Shown: positions 1-8,000 of the stretch, one piece after another | Position numbering within the stretch: the first letter of the stretch is position 1 | Layout: each line of letters begins with the position of its first letter | Made by a program: the position numbers and the translations under genes | NCBI GenBank assembly: GCA_025355595.1 | Contig: JANXZI010000059.1 | Location: forward strand, 1 to 9,714 | DNA length: 9,714 nucleotides | Reading direction: 5' to 3' | From: Spartobacteria bacterium | Lineage (GTDB): Bacteria; Verrucomicrobiota; Verrucomicrobiia; Chthoniobacterales; Chthoniobacteraceae | Notes under the pieces: generated by a model | Told to the model about the DNA's origin: nothing | Databases searched by the model: none | Seen by the model: the letters and a program-made list of their open reading frames with translations, nothing else

Positions 1-353
1 TTCAGCACGGTGTCGAGCGTGGCATCCGCCTGCGCGCGAGGGATGATGCGTGCGGTCTTGAAGAGCGCGGTCAGTTCGCGGCGGATTTCCTCGGTGAGCG
101 TGCCGTCGTCGTGGATGACGAGGTTCCACGTGTGCTCGGTGTGGTGGAAGAAGCTGGCGAGCATCCACGCGCAGAGCTGCCAGTCCTTTGCACCGGTGAG
201 GACATGGACAGGCACGGACATCGGTGCGTCCTTCCAAAACGGCCAGACCCATTTCTGGATCAGCGGCCTGATTCTGTAGTCGTGGTAGCTGGCGCTCCAT
301 CCGCGCTTGAGGTCGCGTCTGAGCAGCCACCAGAGCCTGCCCGGTGAGATCAT
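1..353 (-). CDS. Putative glycosyltransferase (GT-A-like), 5' part only, truncated by window edge
   Basis: This reading frame starts at the ATG at 353-351 and stays open to the left edge, giving 117 complete codons with no stop. The start overlaps the TGA of the preceding glycosyltransferase gene as ATGA, the same coupling seen at other junctions here. The translation begins MISPGRLWWLLRRDL, has a basic, Trp-rich N-terminus (residues 1-45), then a beta-strand-like VPVHVLTGAKDW (47-58), a helix-like segment WMLASFFHH, and NLVIHDDGTLT (77-87). The HDDG motif after a hydrophobic strand resembles the DxD-type nucleotide-sugar site of GT-A fold enzymes. From memory, similar sequences (LVIHDDGSLT followed by an FP/ADA region) occur as unnamed proteins in bacterial polysaccharide loci. 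The coding frame is well supported by GC-rich third positions and operon position. The glycosyltransferase role is an inference, and no substrate can be given because the C-terminal part is missing. Confidence 0.7.
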   Translation of the reverse strand, partial: MISPGRLWWLLRRDLKRGWSASYHDYRIRPLIQKWVWPFWKDAPMSVPVHVLTGAKDWQLCAWMLASFFHHTEHTWNLVIHDDGTLTEEIRRELTALFKTARIIPRAQADATLDTVL

Positions 354-1273
354 GTCCGCCTATGACTCTCCAAACCGAAGAATCTGGCAAGCGCCGCCTG
401 AATGCGCTTTCGCACCGGGTGGCAGAGGAGCCATTGCGGATGCGAGATGAGCGCCCGCGAAAATGCCGGCGTAGGTCGGTCTGCGGGCAAATTTTTTCCG
501 AGCTGATACTGGTCGTAGCTCAGGTGTGCGCGCAGGGTGAGTTTCTTCCACATGCCGATGGGTGCGCGGGCGTCGAGGTGCTGGCGGACGATGGCGCGGA
601 TTTCGTCGGCGGCCTTTTCGGTTGCGTTGGATTTCTGCGCCGCGTGGATGCGGAAGCGCGCGAGCACCTCCGGGATGTGTGCGGTGCGCGCGCCGGCGAT
701 GATGCAGCGCACCCAGAAGTCGTAGTCAAAGGCGAGGTTCCAGCGGGTGTCGAAGCCGTTCACCTTTTCCCACAGACTGCGGCGGAAGAAAACCTCCGGC
801 TGCACCCACTGCCGCTTGCGCCACCAGACGTTGTAGATGTCGAGCATCTCGGGGAGCGAGCCGATGCGCCCGCTGTGGATGCCGGAGGGTTTGCCTTCGC
901 GGTCGATCCATTCGATCTGGCCGTACACGAGATCGATCTCCGGGTGTTCGCGGAAAAATGTGAGCACCCGTTCCGCGGTTCCCGGTGCGAGGAGGTCGTC
1001 GCCATTGATGAAGCCGATGATGTCGCCGCCCATCTTGCGGAATGCGCGGTTGATCGCATCCGTCTGGCCGGCGTCCGGCTCGCTGCGCACAGTGTCGCCT
1101 TCGCGGGCGTAGGAGCGTGCGATCTCCGCGGTGCGATCCTTCGACGCGCCGTCCTGGAGCCACCAGCGGAGGCTGGGCCCCTGGGCGTTCAGCGACTCGA
1201 TCGTGGCGGCGAGAAATTCCTCCGCATTGAAGACGGGGATCGCGAGGACGAGCTGTTCGGCTGGCGCGCTCAT
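350..1273 (-). CDS. Family 2 glycosyltransferase
   Basis: This 307-residue cytoplasmic or membrane-associated enzyme probably transfers a sugar from a nucleotide-sugar donor to a growing glycan. It has the GT2 (GT-A fold) order: LAIPVFNAEEF at the N-terminus (10-20), QDGASKDRT (40-48), DAGQTDAINRAF (67-78), the metal and nucleotide-binding FINGDD (88-93), and a DYDFWVRC segment (183-190) that carries the usual acidic residues of the acceptor side. The layout resembles the WfgS-like GT2 group. The start at 1273 is preferred because its ATG overlaps the TGA of the upstream ABC ATPase gene as ATGA. An ATG at 1495 in the same frame would add 74 Arg/Pro-rich residues lying wholly inside the ATPase gene and is unlikely. 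The gene ends in a second ATGA overlap with the next gene. It shares the DDLLAPG segment with the GT2 at 2577-3497, so the two are paralogues. The sugar specificity cannot be read. Confidence 0.92.
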   Translation of the reverse strand: MSAPAEQLVLAIPVFNAEEFLAATIESLNAQGPSLRWWLQDGASKDRTAEIARSYAREGDTVRSEPDAGQTDAINRAFRKMGGDIIGFINGDDLLAPGTAERVLTFFREHPEIDLVYGQIEWIDREGKPSGIHSGRIGSLPEMLDIYNVWWRKRQWVQPEVFFRRSLWEKVNGFDTRWNLAFDYDFWVRCIIAGARTAHIPEVLARFRIHAAQKSNATEKAADEIRAIVRQHLDARAPIGMWKKLTLRAHLSYDQYQLGKNLPADRPTPAFSRALISHPQWLLCHPVRKRIQAALARFFGLESHRRT

Positions 1274-2580
1274 GCGGGGACGGCATCCTCGGAAAGTGTG
1301 CGGACTTCCCAGCGGACGCGCGGACACACGACGCCCGGCCACTGCTCGGGGAAACTCGACGACTGGTTGCCGACGCCGGAGACGACGAGGCTGAGATAAT
1401 TCCGCTCGTGGATGAGGAAGCGCTCGCCCGGGATATCGCACTGCACGCTGATCGCGTAACCGCGGCGGTTCAGCAGGTCGCCGGGGACGATGCACGTCGT
1501 CTGGTAGAGGCCGGGCTCGTGGATGTCGCGCTGGAATTGGTGGTCCGTCGCGACGAATGCCAACTCGCCCTCCTGCGTTGTCAAGCCGACGTCGAAGCGC
1601 ACGCCGCGCAGGCGCCGTTTCACGCGGTAGGTGATCTCGATTGCGATCGGCTGGTCGGGCTCGAAGGTGGTGCGCACCGTGCCGTGGTGATCGAGCAGTC
1701 GGAGCCGCGTGTATTCCACGTCGTCGCAGGAGGGCGCGTCGTCGCGCTCAGTCCAGTCGAGTTCGCCGGCGGTCTCATCCGGCACGGTGGACGCGAGGTA
1801 GCGGCTGATGATCTCGGCGGGCGGGCCGTCCATCGTCGCGCGGCCGTCCTCGATCAGGATCGCGTGTTCGCACAGCGCGCGGACTGCGCCCATGTTGTGG
1901 CTCACGAAAAACACGGTGCGCCCATGCTGCGTGGCGACCTCGCCCATTTTGCCGAGGCACTTTTTCTGGAAGCCCGCGTCGCCGACGGCGAGCACTTCGT
2001 CGATGAAGAGGATCTCTGGCTCGAGGTGCGCGGCGACGGCGAAGGCGAGGCGGACGAACATGCCGCTCGAGTAGTGCTTCACCGGCGTGTCGATGAACGG
2101 ATCGATCTCCGCGAACGCGACGATCTCGTCGAACTTCGCGGCGATCTCCCAGCGCCTCATCCCGAGGATGGTGCCGTTCAGGAAGACGTTCTCGCGCCCG
2201 GTGAGATCGGGGTGGAAGCCGGTGCCGACCTCGAGCAGCGAGGCGAGGCGTCCGCGGAGGATGGCGCGCCCGCTCGTCGGCTCGGTGATGCGTGAGAGGA
2301 TTTTCAGCAGCGTGCTTTTGCCCGCGCCGTTGCGCCCGACGATGCCGACGATCTCACCAGCCTTTGCGGAAAAGCTGATGTCGCGGACCGCCCAGAATGT
2401 GTCCGGCGTCGGTCCCTGGCGGCCCGCTGGCGCGGAGGGCTTTTCCTTTTTTCCCAGGGCCTTGCCGCGACGGCTGAAGCGTGAGGCGAAGCGCGAAAAC
2501 GTGTCGCGCAGGCTGGTCGCACCGATGCTGCCGAGGCGGTACAGCTTGGAGAGGGATTCGACTTCGACGCGCGGTTTCAT
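1270..2580 (-). CDS. wzt: Polysaccharide ABC exporter ATP-binding protein, Wzt type with C-terminal glycan-binding domain
   Basis: This 436-residue protein is the nucleotide-binding subunit that powers export of an O-antigen-like or capsule polysaccharide across the inner membrane with the permease at 3490-4377. The ATPase part (about 1-265) shows Walker A GRNGAGKST (82-90), EVGTGFHPDLTGREN (117-131), where Glu replaces the common Q-loop Gln as in Wzt/TagH relatives, signature YSSGM (170-174), Walker B LFIDEVLAVGD (191-201) and the H-loop SH (227-228). A Lys/Arg-rich loop of about 40 residues lies between the N-terminus and the first core strand, as in many members. Residues about 265-436 form an extra beta-rich domain of Wzt_C type, which in characterised Wzt proteins binds the modified non-reducing end of the glycan and gates export. 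This suggests a polymer carrying a terminal modification, though no methyltransferase or kinase is visible here. Both ends overlap neighbours by ATGA. Confidence 0.94.
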   Translation of the reverse strand: MKPRVEVESLSKLYRLGSIGATSLRDTFSRFASRFSRRGKALGKKEKPSAPAGRQGPTPDTFWAVRDISFSAKAGEIVGIVGRNGAGKSTLLKILSRITEPTSGRAILRGRLASLLEVGTGFHPDLTGRENVFLNGTILGMRRWEIAAKFDEIVAFAEIDPFIDTPVKHYSSGMFVRLAFAVAAHLEPEILFIDEVLAVGDAGFQKKCLGKMGEVATQHGRTVFFVSHNMGAVRALCEHAILIEDGRATMDGPPAEIISRYLASTVPDETAGELDWTERDDAPSCDDVEYTRLRLLDHHGTVRTTFEPDQPIAIEITYRVKRRLRGVRFDVGLTTQEGELAFVATDHQFQRDIHEPGLYQTTCIVPGDLLNRRGYAISVQCDIPGERFLIHERNYLSLVVSGVGNQSSSFPEQWPGVVCPRVRWEVRTLSEDAVPA

Positions 2581-3497
2581 GATGCGAGCACCTGCCTTTT
2601 CACCGCGCTGAGCCAGGGTCGGAAGCAGACGAGCGAAGGATGGAAGATCGCCTCGGAGATGAGCCGCCGAAGCCGCGCGAGACGGGAATTTTCCGATGGC
2701 GAATGGAGCGCGCGGCGGACGAGGAAAGACTTCCGATGCCGGACAATCTCGCGACCGATCTCCGTGCGGTCCGCGGGGCTAAGCCGGGTTGCGTAGGCGG
2801 CGGCGATGCGCAATTCCTCCTCGAGAAACCGGTAAGCGCTGCCGTCCTTGACGGTCTTGCTCGCCGGGTGCCAGCGCCAGCGCCCGAGCACCTCCGGGAT
2901 GCGGTGCAGGCGGCAGCCGGCAAAGTGCGCGCGCGTGTAAAATTCCATGTCCATCGAGTAACCGTAGCTCTCGTCGAAGCCGCCGAGCCGTTCGTAAACC
3001 GAGCGCCGCATGAAGCAGACGTTCGAGCACGGAAACACATGCTCGACGGAGCGCGACCAGGGAGTGAGAATTTCTTTCTGCGACTTCGGTTCCTGTGGCG
3101 TTACGGTTCCGCGTTCGCCGTGCTCGTCGAAGATGACGGTGATGCCGCCGGCCCAGTCCACCGCCGGATCGCGGAAAAGTTCACCGATGCGTGCGAGGGA
3201 TCCCGGCGCGAGCAAGTCATCGCTGTTCAGGTAGCACCACACGTCGCCGGTCGCCCGCGCGAGGCCCTTGTTGATGGCGTGGGACTGGCCGCGATCCTCC
3301 GCGCTTTCCCAAAATGCGAGGTGCGGCGCGAGGCGCGCGAGGACTTCGCAGGTGCGATCTTTCGAGCCGCCGTCCATCACGATGAGTTCGAGATCGGGAT
3401 AATTTTGATCGATGACCGAGCGGAGCGTGCTCTCGATGAACTCGCCCTGGTTCAGGCTCGGGACGATGACGGAAATCTTCGGTGCAGAATCAGGCAC
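2577..3497 (-). CDS. Family 2 glycosyltransferase (GTG start)
   Basis: This 306-residue enzyme has clear GT2 features: ISVIVPSLNQGEFI (8-21), VMDGGSKDRT (40-49), DRGQSHAINKGLA (68-80), the metal and nucleotide-binding YLNSDD (89-94), and GGFDESYGYSMDMEF near the middle, followed by a basic helical C-terminus. It is closest in layout to the WfgS-like group of O-antigen glycosyltransferases. The donor and acceptor sugars are unknown. Translation starts at a GTG (3497-3495), which overlaps the last 8 bases of the permease gene; no nearer ATG fits the domain start. An AAAGGA stretch sits rather far upstream, so translational coupling to the permease is likely. The stop overlaps the ATG of the Wzt gene as ATGA. 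Its position between the two exporter genes suggests that the glycan it builds is the exporter's substrate. Confidence 0.92.
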   Translation of the reverse strand: MPDSAPKISVIVPSLNQGEFIESTLRSVIDQNYPDLELIVMDGGSKDRTCEVLARLAPHLAFWESAEDRGQSHAINKGLARATGDVWCYLNSDDLLAPGSLARIGELFRDPAVDWAGGITVIFDEHGERGTVTPQEPKSQKEILTPWSRSVEHVFPCSNVCFMRRSVYERLGGFDESYGYSMDMEFYTRAHFAGCRLHRIPEVLGRWRWHPASKTVKDGSAYRFLEEELRIAAAYATRLSPADRTEIGREIVRHRKSFLVRRALHSPSENSRLARLRRLISEAIFHPSLVCFRPWLSAVKRQVLAS

Positions 3498-4377
3498 TGT
3501 CGGTCACCGTCCTTTCCGCGCGGCCAAACGCCATGACTCCGAGCACAAGGATGATCGCGCTCGCGAGTGCCGAAACGCACAGCATCGGTCCGTGCCAGAG
3601 GCCGCGCCCGAGCAGCGAAAAGCGGAATCCCTCGACGACGGAGGCCATGGGATTCGTCCACGCGATCCATGCCCAGCGGCCGTCGCCGCCGATGAGTTTC
3701 GAGAGGGGATAGATGACCGGCGTGGCAAACATCCAGAGCTGGATGAGGATCGGCGTGAGGTGCGAGAGGTCGCGATATTTCGCCGTGGAGGAGGAAATGA
3801 GGAGGCTCAGCCCGAGGCTGAGCGCGGCCGTGATCGCCAGCAGCGGAAGCGACAGCAGGATCGCCGGGCCGAAATAGACCGCCTCGCCGCGCAGGGCGTA
3901 CCAGCCGGCGAAAACGAAGAAGACCGCGAACTGGAGGCCGAGAGCGAAGAGATTCGAGAGCACGGCCGATACCGGCACGATGAGCCGGGGGAAATACACC
4001 TTGCCAAAAAGGTGCGCGTTATTCGTGAAGGTGGCTGCGCCCGTTGTCACATTTTGCGCGAAGTATCCCCACGGCAGCAGCGCGCAGAGGTAGAAGAGCA
4101 GGGGAGGAATGCCGCCGGTCTCGATGCCCGCGACCTTGTTGAAAACGATCGTGAAGACGAGCGTGTTCAGCAGCGGCTGGAGGATGAACCACAGCGGGCC
4201 GAGCACGGTCTGCTTGTACTTCGCGAGGAAGTCGCGGCGCACGAGCACGAGGAGAAGGTCGCGGTATTCCCAAAGCTCGCGCCAGTCCACACGCAGCCAG
4301 CCGGTGCGCGGTTCGATGTGGATCTCGTACTCCGGCGGGATCGCTTCCGCGGCTGGGCTGGGCGGCATGTCGGGCAT
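3490..4377 (-). CDS. wzm: Polysaccharide ABC exporter permease, ABC-2/Wzm type
   Basis: This 295-residue inner-membrane protein is of usual Wzm length. It forms the channel through which a finished, lipid-linked polysaccharide is exported, together with the Wzt ATPase at 1270-2580. The cytoplasmic N-terminus (1-60) ends in RDFLAKYKQTVLGPLW, a hallmark of the ABC-2 polysaccharide export family. About six hydrophobic segments follow (near 63-80, 92-109, 132-158, 167-195, 206-225 and 266-284), with the conserved KYRDL (200-204) and TNPMASVVEGFR (241-252) between the last ones. The start at 4377 lies 9 bases after the TAA of the phosphopantetheinyl transferase gene; an ATG three codons further in is an alternative. 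Neither start has an evident Shine-Dalgarno sequence. TagG/KpsM-like transport of other polymers is possible, but the Wzt partner with its extra C-terminal domain favours O-antigen-like export. Confidence 0.94.
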   Translation of the reverse strand: MPDMPPSPAAEAIPPEYEIHIEPRTGWLRVDWRELWEYRDLLLVLVRRDFLAKYKQTVLGPLWFILQPLLNTLVFTIVFNKVAGIETGGIPPLLFYLCALLPWGYFAQNVTTGAATFTNNAHLFGKVYFPRLIVPVSAVLSNLFALGLQFAVFFVFAGWYALRGEAVYFGPAILLSLPLLAITAALSLGLSLLISSSTAKYRDLSHLTPILIQLWMFATPVIYPLSKLIGGDGRWAWIAWTNPMASVVEGFRFSLLGRGLWHGPMLCVSALASAIILVLGVMAFGRAERTVTDSA

Positions 4378-4386
4378 CGCGGTGGG

Positions 4387-5058
4387 TTACACGTTCCAGT
4401 TCCAGCACGCCAGCCGCCACTCGTCCCCCTCGCTCGCCACGGCACCCGCGTAGCCGCGCGCGGGGCAGAGGCTGCGCACGCCAAATCGCCCGGCACGAAG
4501 CCGCGTGCCGAGGCCGCCGCCATCGGCTTTCACGCACGCCTCCTTGCATGTCCAGAGATCGAAAAATTTCCCCACACGTTCCTGCGGCGGGGCGGTGCGG
4601 ATGTCCCACGCCTCCTCGGGATCGAAGTAGTGCTCGACGATCGGATCGAACTCGATCTCGCCCTGCACGCGCTCGAGATCCACGCCGACCTCGCGTCCGC
4701 GCGTCACGCCGATCAGCGCGAGATCGCCGGAGTGGCTGAGATTGAAACGCAGGTCGGTGAATGTCTGCACGAGCATCGGCTTGCCCATCGGGCCGGTGCG
4801 GAATTCCAGCGAATCCGGCTCCGCTGCGAGATAGAGCCCGAGGACCATCCGCAGCGCGCCGTGGGCCGCGATGAAGCGCTCGCGGTCGCGGACCTGCGCG
4901 AATCTTCCCGCGCGCAGGAGTTCCTCGCGCGAGAGCACGGCCTCCGCGCCCGAGAGCCGGATGGGATTGTCGAGTGTCGCGCGCCAGAGGTGGATTTCTC
5001 CGGGTGCGAGCTGCGGGCGGACGGGGCCTGGGAGCCAGTCAAGAGGTGGCTGGATCAT
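4387..5058 (-). CDS. 4'-phosphopantetheinyl transferase, Sfp type
   Basis: This 223-residue enzyme transfers the phosphopantetheine arm of coenzyme A to the conserved Ser of carrier domains. It matches the usual length of Sfp/EntD-like proteins and shows their motifs in order: RFIAAHGALRMVLG (61-74), LRFNLSHSGD (103-112), the magnesium-binding GVDLERV (125-131), and FFDLWTCKEACVKADGGGL (165-183), which holds the second conserved acid and Lys (WxxKEA). Its ATG overlaps the TGA of the NRPS gene as ATGA, so the two proteins should be made together, and the obvious substrate is the carrier domain at residue Ser1036 of that NRPS. A housekeeping AcpS-type enzyme is much shorter and lacks this N-terminal half. 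The 3' end is followed after 9 bases by the exporter permease, joining peptide activation and glycan export in one transcript. Confidence 0.93.
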   Translation of the reverse strand: MIQPPLDWLPGPVRPQLAPGEIHLWRATLDNPIRLSGAEAVLSREELLRAGRFAQVRDRERFIAAHGALRMVLGLYLAAEPDSLEFRTGPMGKPMLVQTFTDLRFNLSHSGDLALIGVTRGREVGVDLERVQGEIEFDPIVEHYFDPEEAWDIRTAPPQERVGKFFDLWTCKEACVKADGGGLGTRLRAGRFGVRSLCPARGYAGAVASEGDEWRLACWNWNV

Positions 5059-8000
5059 GTTGAAAAATGTGGGTGTGTGCGAGAGATCAGCTCCCGGAGC
5101 TTCGCGGCGGCGGTCGCGGCGTCTTCCCGGATGTAGCTGAGGTGCGTGCCCGGCAGGATGTGCGTTTCCAGCCGCGCGACAGGAATATTTTCCCAGCCAA
5201 ATTTCCCGTAGAGGCGCGACGACTCCTCATCACTGAGCAGTGTCACGGTGCCGCAGTATGGCCGGAGCCGGTGCCTCAGCAGAGTGAGGGGGTAGTCCTT
5301 TTGTCCCCGCGGATGCGGCTCCGGATTCGCGTTCGCCGGTGCATCCTCAGGCTCACTTTTTCGGCGACGGGCAGCCTTGGAAAAGATGTAGCCAAATTTC
5401 TCCCCGACCGACAACCCCGCCATGCGAGCGAGGTGATGACGGATGCGCTGCGGGATCGTCAGCGCCGGCGAGCAGGCGGCGCGCTTCTGCGCTTCGGCAT
5501 CGAGGTATTCTTGCAGTTGGCTTTGGGTGGGCACCGAGGTGTCCAATAGCACAAGCAGGGCCACACTTTCCCCGGCACACTCAAGCTGGCAGGCCATCTC
5601 GTATGCGCAGATGCCGCCGACGCATTCGCCGGCCAGGAGATACGGGCCCTGCGGCTGAATCTGCCGGACTTCGCGGAGGTAGTCGGCGGCCATCTCAGTC
5701 ACACTGGGGTGCGGTGCCTCGCCGGTCCCCGCGCCGCGCGCCTTCAGGCCCCAGATGGGACGGGCGGGGTCGATCTGCCGGGACAGTTCGCCATAGACGA
5801 GGAACTCGATCTCGCCGCCCCAGCCGCCGGCCACGAGGAAGAGTGGAGGCAGAGACGGATCGCCGCGCTGGACGGACACCAGGAATTTTCCGGCGGCAAC
5901 TGCTGCGGGCGTGTGCGCCGAGACGTACTCCGCGAGGCCTGCGATGGTGGGGGTTTCAAAAAGTCGCCGCGCGGGAATTTCGATCCCGAATTTTCCGCGG
6001 ATCTCGCCCAGCAGTCGCAGTGCCAGCAGCGAGTGGCCGCCGGTGGTGAAAAAATCCTCGAAGACCGACGAGGCACTGCGTCCGAGCGCACGTTCCCAAA
6101 TCGCGGCGATGTCGCGCTCGCAGTCATTGCGCGGGGGAATCGCAGCGGCGGAAGTGGAGGCTGCCGATGCGTCGGGCGAGGGGAGTTTTTGCGTGTCGAG
6201 TTTTCCGTTCGGCGTGAGTGGCATCGCGTCCAGCCAGACAAATGCGGACGGAACCATGTACGCAGGCAAGCGCTGCGACAGAAACTCGCGCAGGGCCGAA
6301 TCCTCCACACGCTCGCCCGCCTGCGCCACGAGGTACGCGATGAGTGAATGCGCCGTGCCGGCCTCCGAGTGAGCGACGATGGCCGCATGGCGGATTTGAG
6401 GGTGCTGCTGGAGCACTGTCTCGATCTCGCCCGGCTCAATTCGGAAACCGCGGAGCTTCACTTGCTGATCCATTCTTCCGAGATATTCGATCGTGCCGTC
6501 CGCCAGCCAGCGTGCGAGATCGCCGGTGCGGTACAGCCTCCCGAACTCGGTTTCGGAAAACTTTTCCGCCGTGAGTTGCGGCGCTCCGTGATAGCCGAGC
6601 GCGACTCCGGGGCCGCCGATGAAAATTTCACCCGAGACTCCGACCGGCACGGGCTGTCCAGCACCATCGAGGAGAAATACGCGCGTATTGGCGATGGGAC
6701 GCCCGATGGGGACGGTTGCGCCCGCGACACTTTCGATCCCATGGCAGATCGCAAACGTGGTCGTCTCCGTCGGGCCGTAGCCGTTGACGAGCCGCTGCGG
6801 CATTCCATTGTCGAGCACGAGGCGGACACTCGCGGCGTCCGCCGCTTCGCCTCCAAAAACGAGAATTCGCAGAGTGCGGAACATTGCGGGGGCTTCGTGC
6901 GCGATCCGGTTGAAGAGCGATGTCGTGAGAAAAAGGACGGTCACGCGGTGCTTCGTGAGGTGGGCTTCCAATGCGCTCGGCGAGAGCAGCACGTCACGCG
7001 GCGTGATGACCAGCGCCGCGCCGTTCAGCAGCGCGCCCCAGATCTCGAAGGTCGCGGCGTCGAAGCAGACATTCGATGCGAACGCGACGACATCGTCCGA
7101 CTGAAACGGTGCGTAGTTGTTGTTCACGACGAGGCGGGTGATGCCCCGATGCGGGATGATCGCGCCTTTCGGAACGCCGGTGGAGCCCGATGTGAAGAGC
7201 ACGTAAGCCGGGCCATCGGGCTGTCCTGCGGGTGCCACGGGATCAACGGGAACATCAACCTCTGCTTCCGCATCGAGGATTAGCGCGCAGGCGTTCTTCA
7301 TTCCTTCGAGCCGCGTGGCGGGTTCGTTTTCATCCAGCGGCACGTAGGCGGCACCGACCTTCGCGATGCCGAGCAGCTTCGCGACAAATGCCAGTGAACG
7401 CCTGGCGCGCAGCCCGACGAAATCGCCCGCATGGATCCCGCGTGATTGAAGAAAACGAGCCACGCGATTAGCGCGTGTGTCCAGTTCCGCATAGGTCAGC
7501 CGCTCGCCATCTTCGATCACGGCAATCGCGTTTGGGGTTTGCGCGGCGCACTCCGCGAAGCGCGCGGCGATCGTCTGGTCCTGCGGATACGGGCGCTCGG
7601 AGCCGCTCCATTCCGTGAGGATGCGCTGCCGCTGAGTGGCGCTGAGAATTGGGAGGCGCGAAAGCGGAATGGACGGGTCGGCGACAATGCCCTCGAGCAG
7701 CAATTCAAGGCTCTCGAGCATTCGATCCGCGGTGGCCGCCTCGAACTGGTCCGCACTGTATTCCATGGTCGCGCGCAGGCCCTCGGACGTCTCCTCGATG
7801 AAGAGCGTGAGGTCAAATTTTGCGCTGATGACCGGGATGGATTGCGGGATCACCGTGGCGCCGGCGAAGGCCGGCACCGTCGCGTCGGGGGGAAGAAGGA
7901 CGAAGGCGATCTGGAAAATCGGCTGGTGGCTGAGATCGCGGGCCGGATGGAGTTCATGCACGATTTTTTCAAACGGCACGTCCTGATGCTGAAAGGCATC

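Noticed and set aside
1274..1495. 74-residue N-terminal extension of the GT2 at 350-1273
   Set aside because: It is Arg/Pro-rich, lies inside the Wzt coding region and would break the ATGA coupling; GT2 proteins normally begin just before the first V/I-P-x-x-N strand.
1408..2295. 295-codon open frame on the plus strand, and similar long plus frames at 344-1399, 2640-3536 and 6348-7283
   Set aside because: All are antisense to genes with full sets of catalytic motifs and have compositions typical of shadow frames.
3412..5136. 574-codon open frame on the plus strand
   Set aside because: It lies opposite the GT2, Wzm and phosphopantetheinyl transferase genes, whose motifs are clear. Its translation is Arg/Glu/His-rich with no recognisable domain, the usual antisense product of GC-rich third positions.
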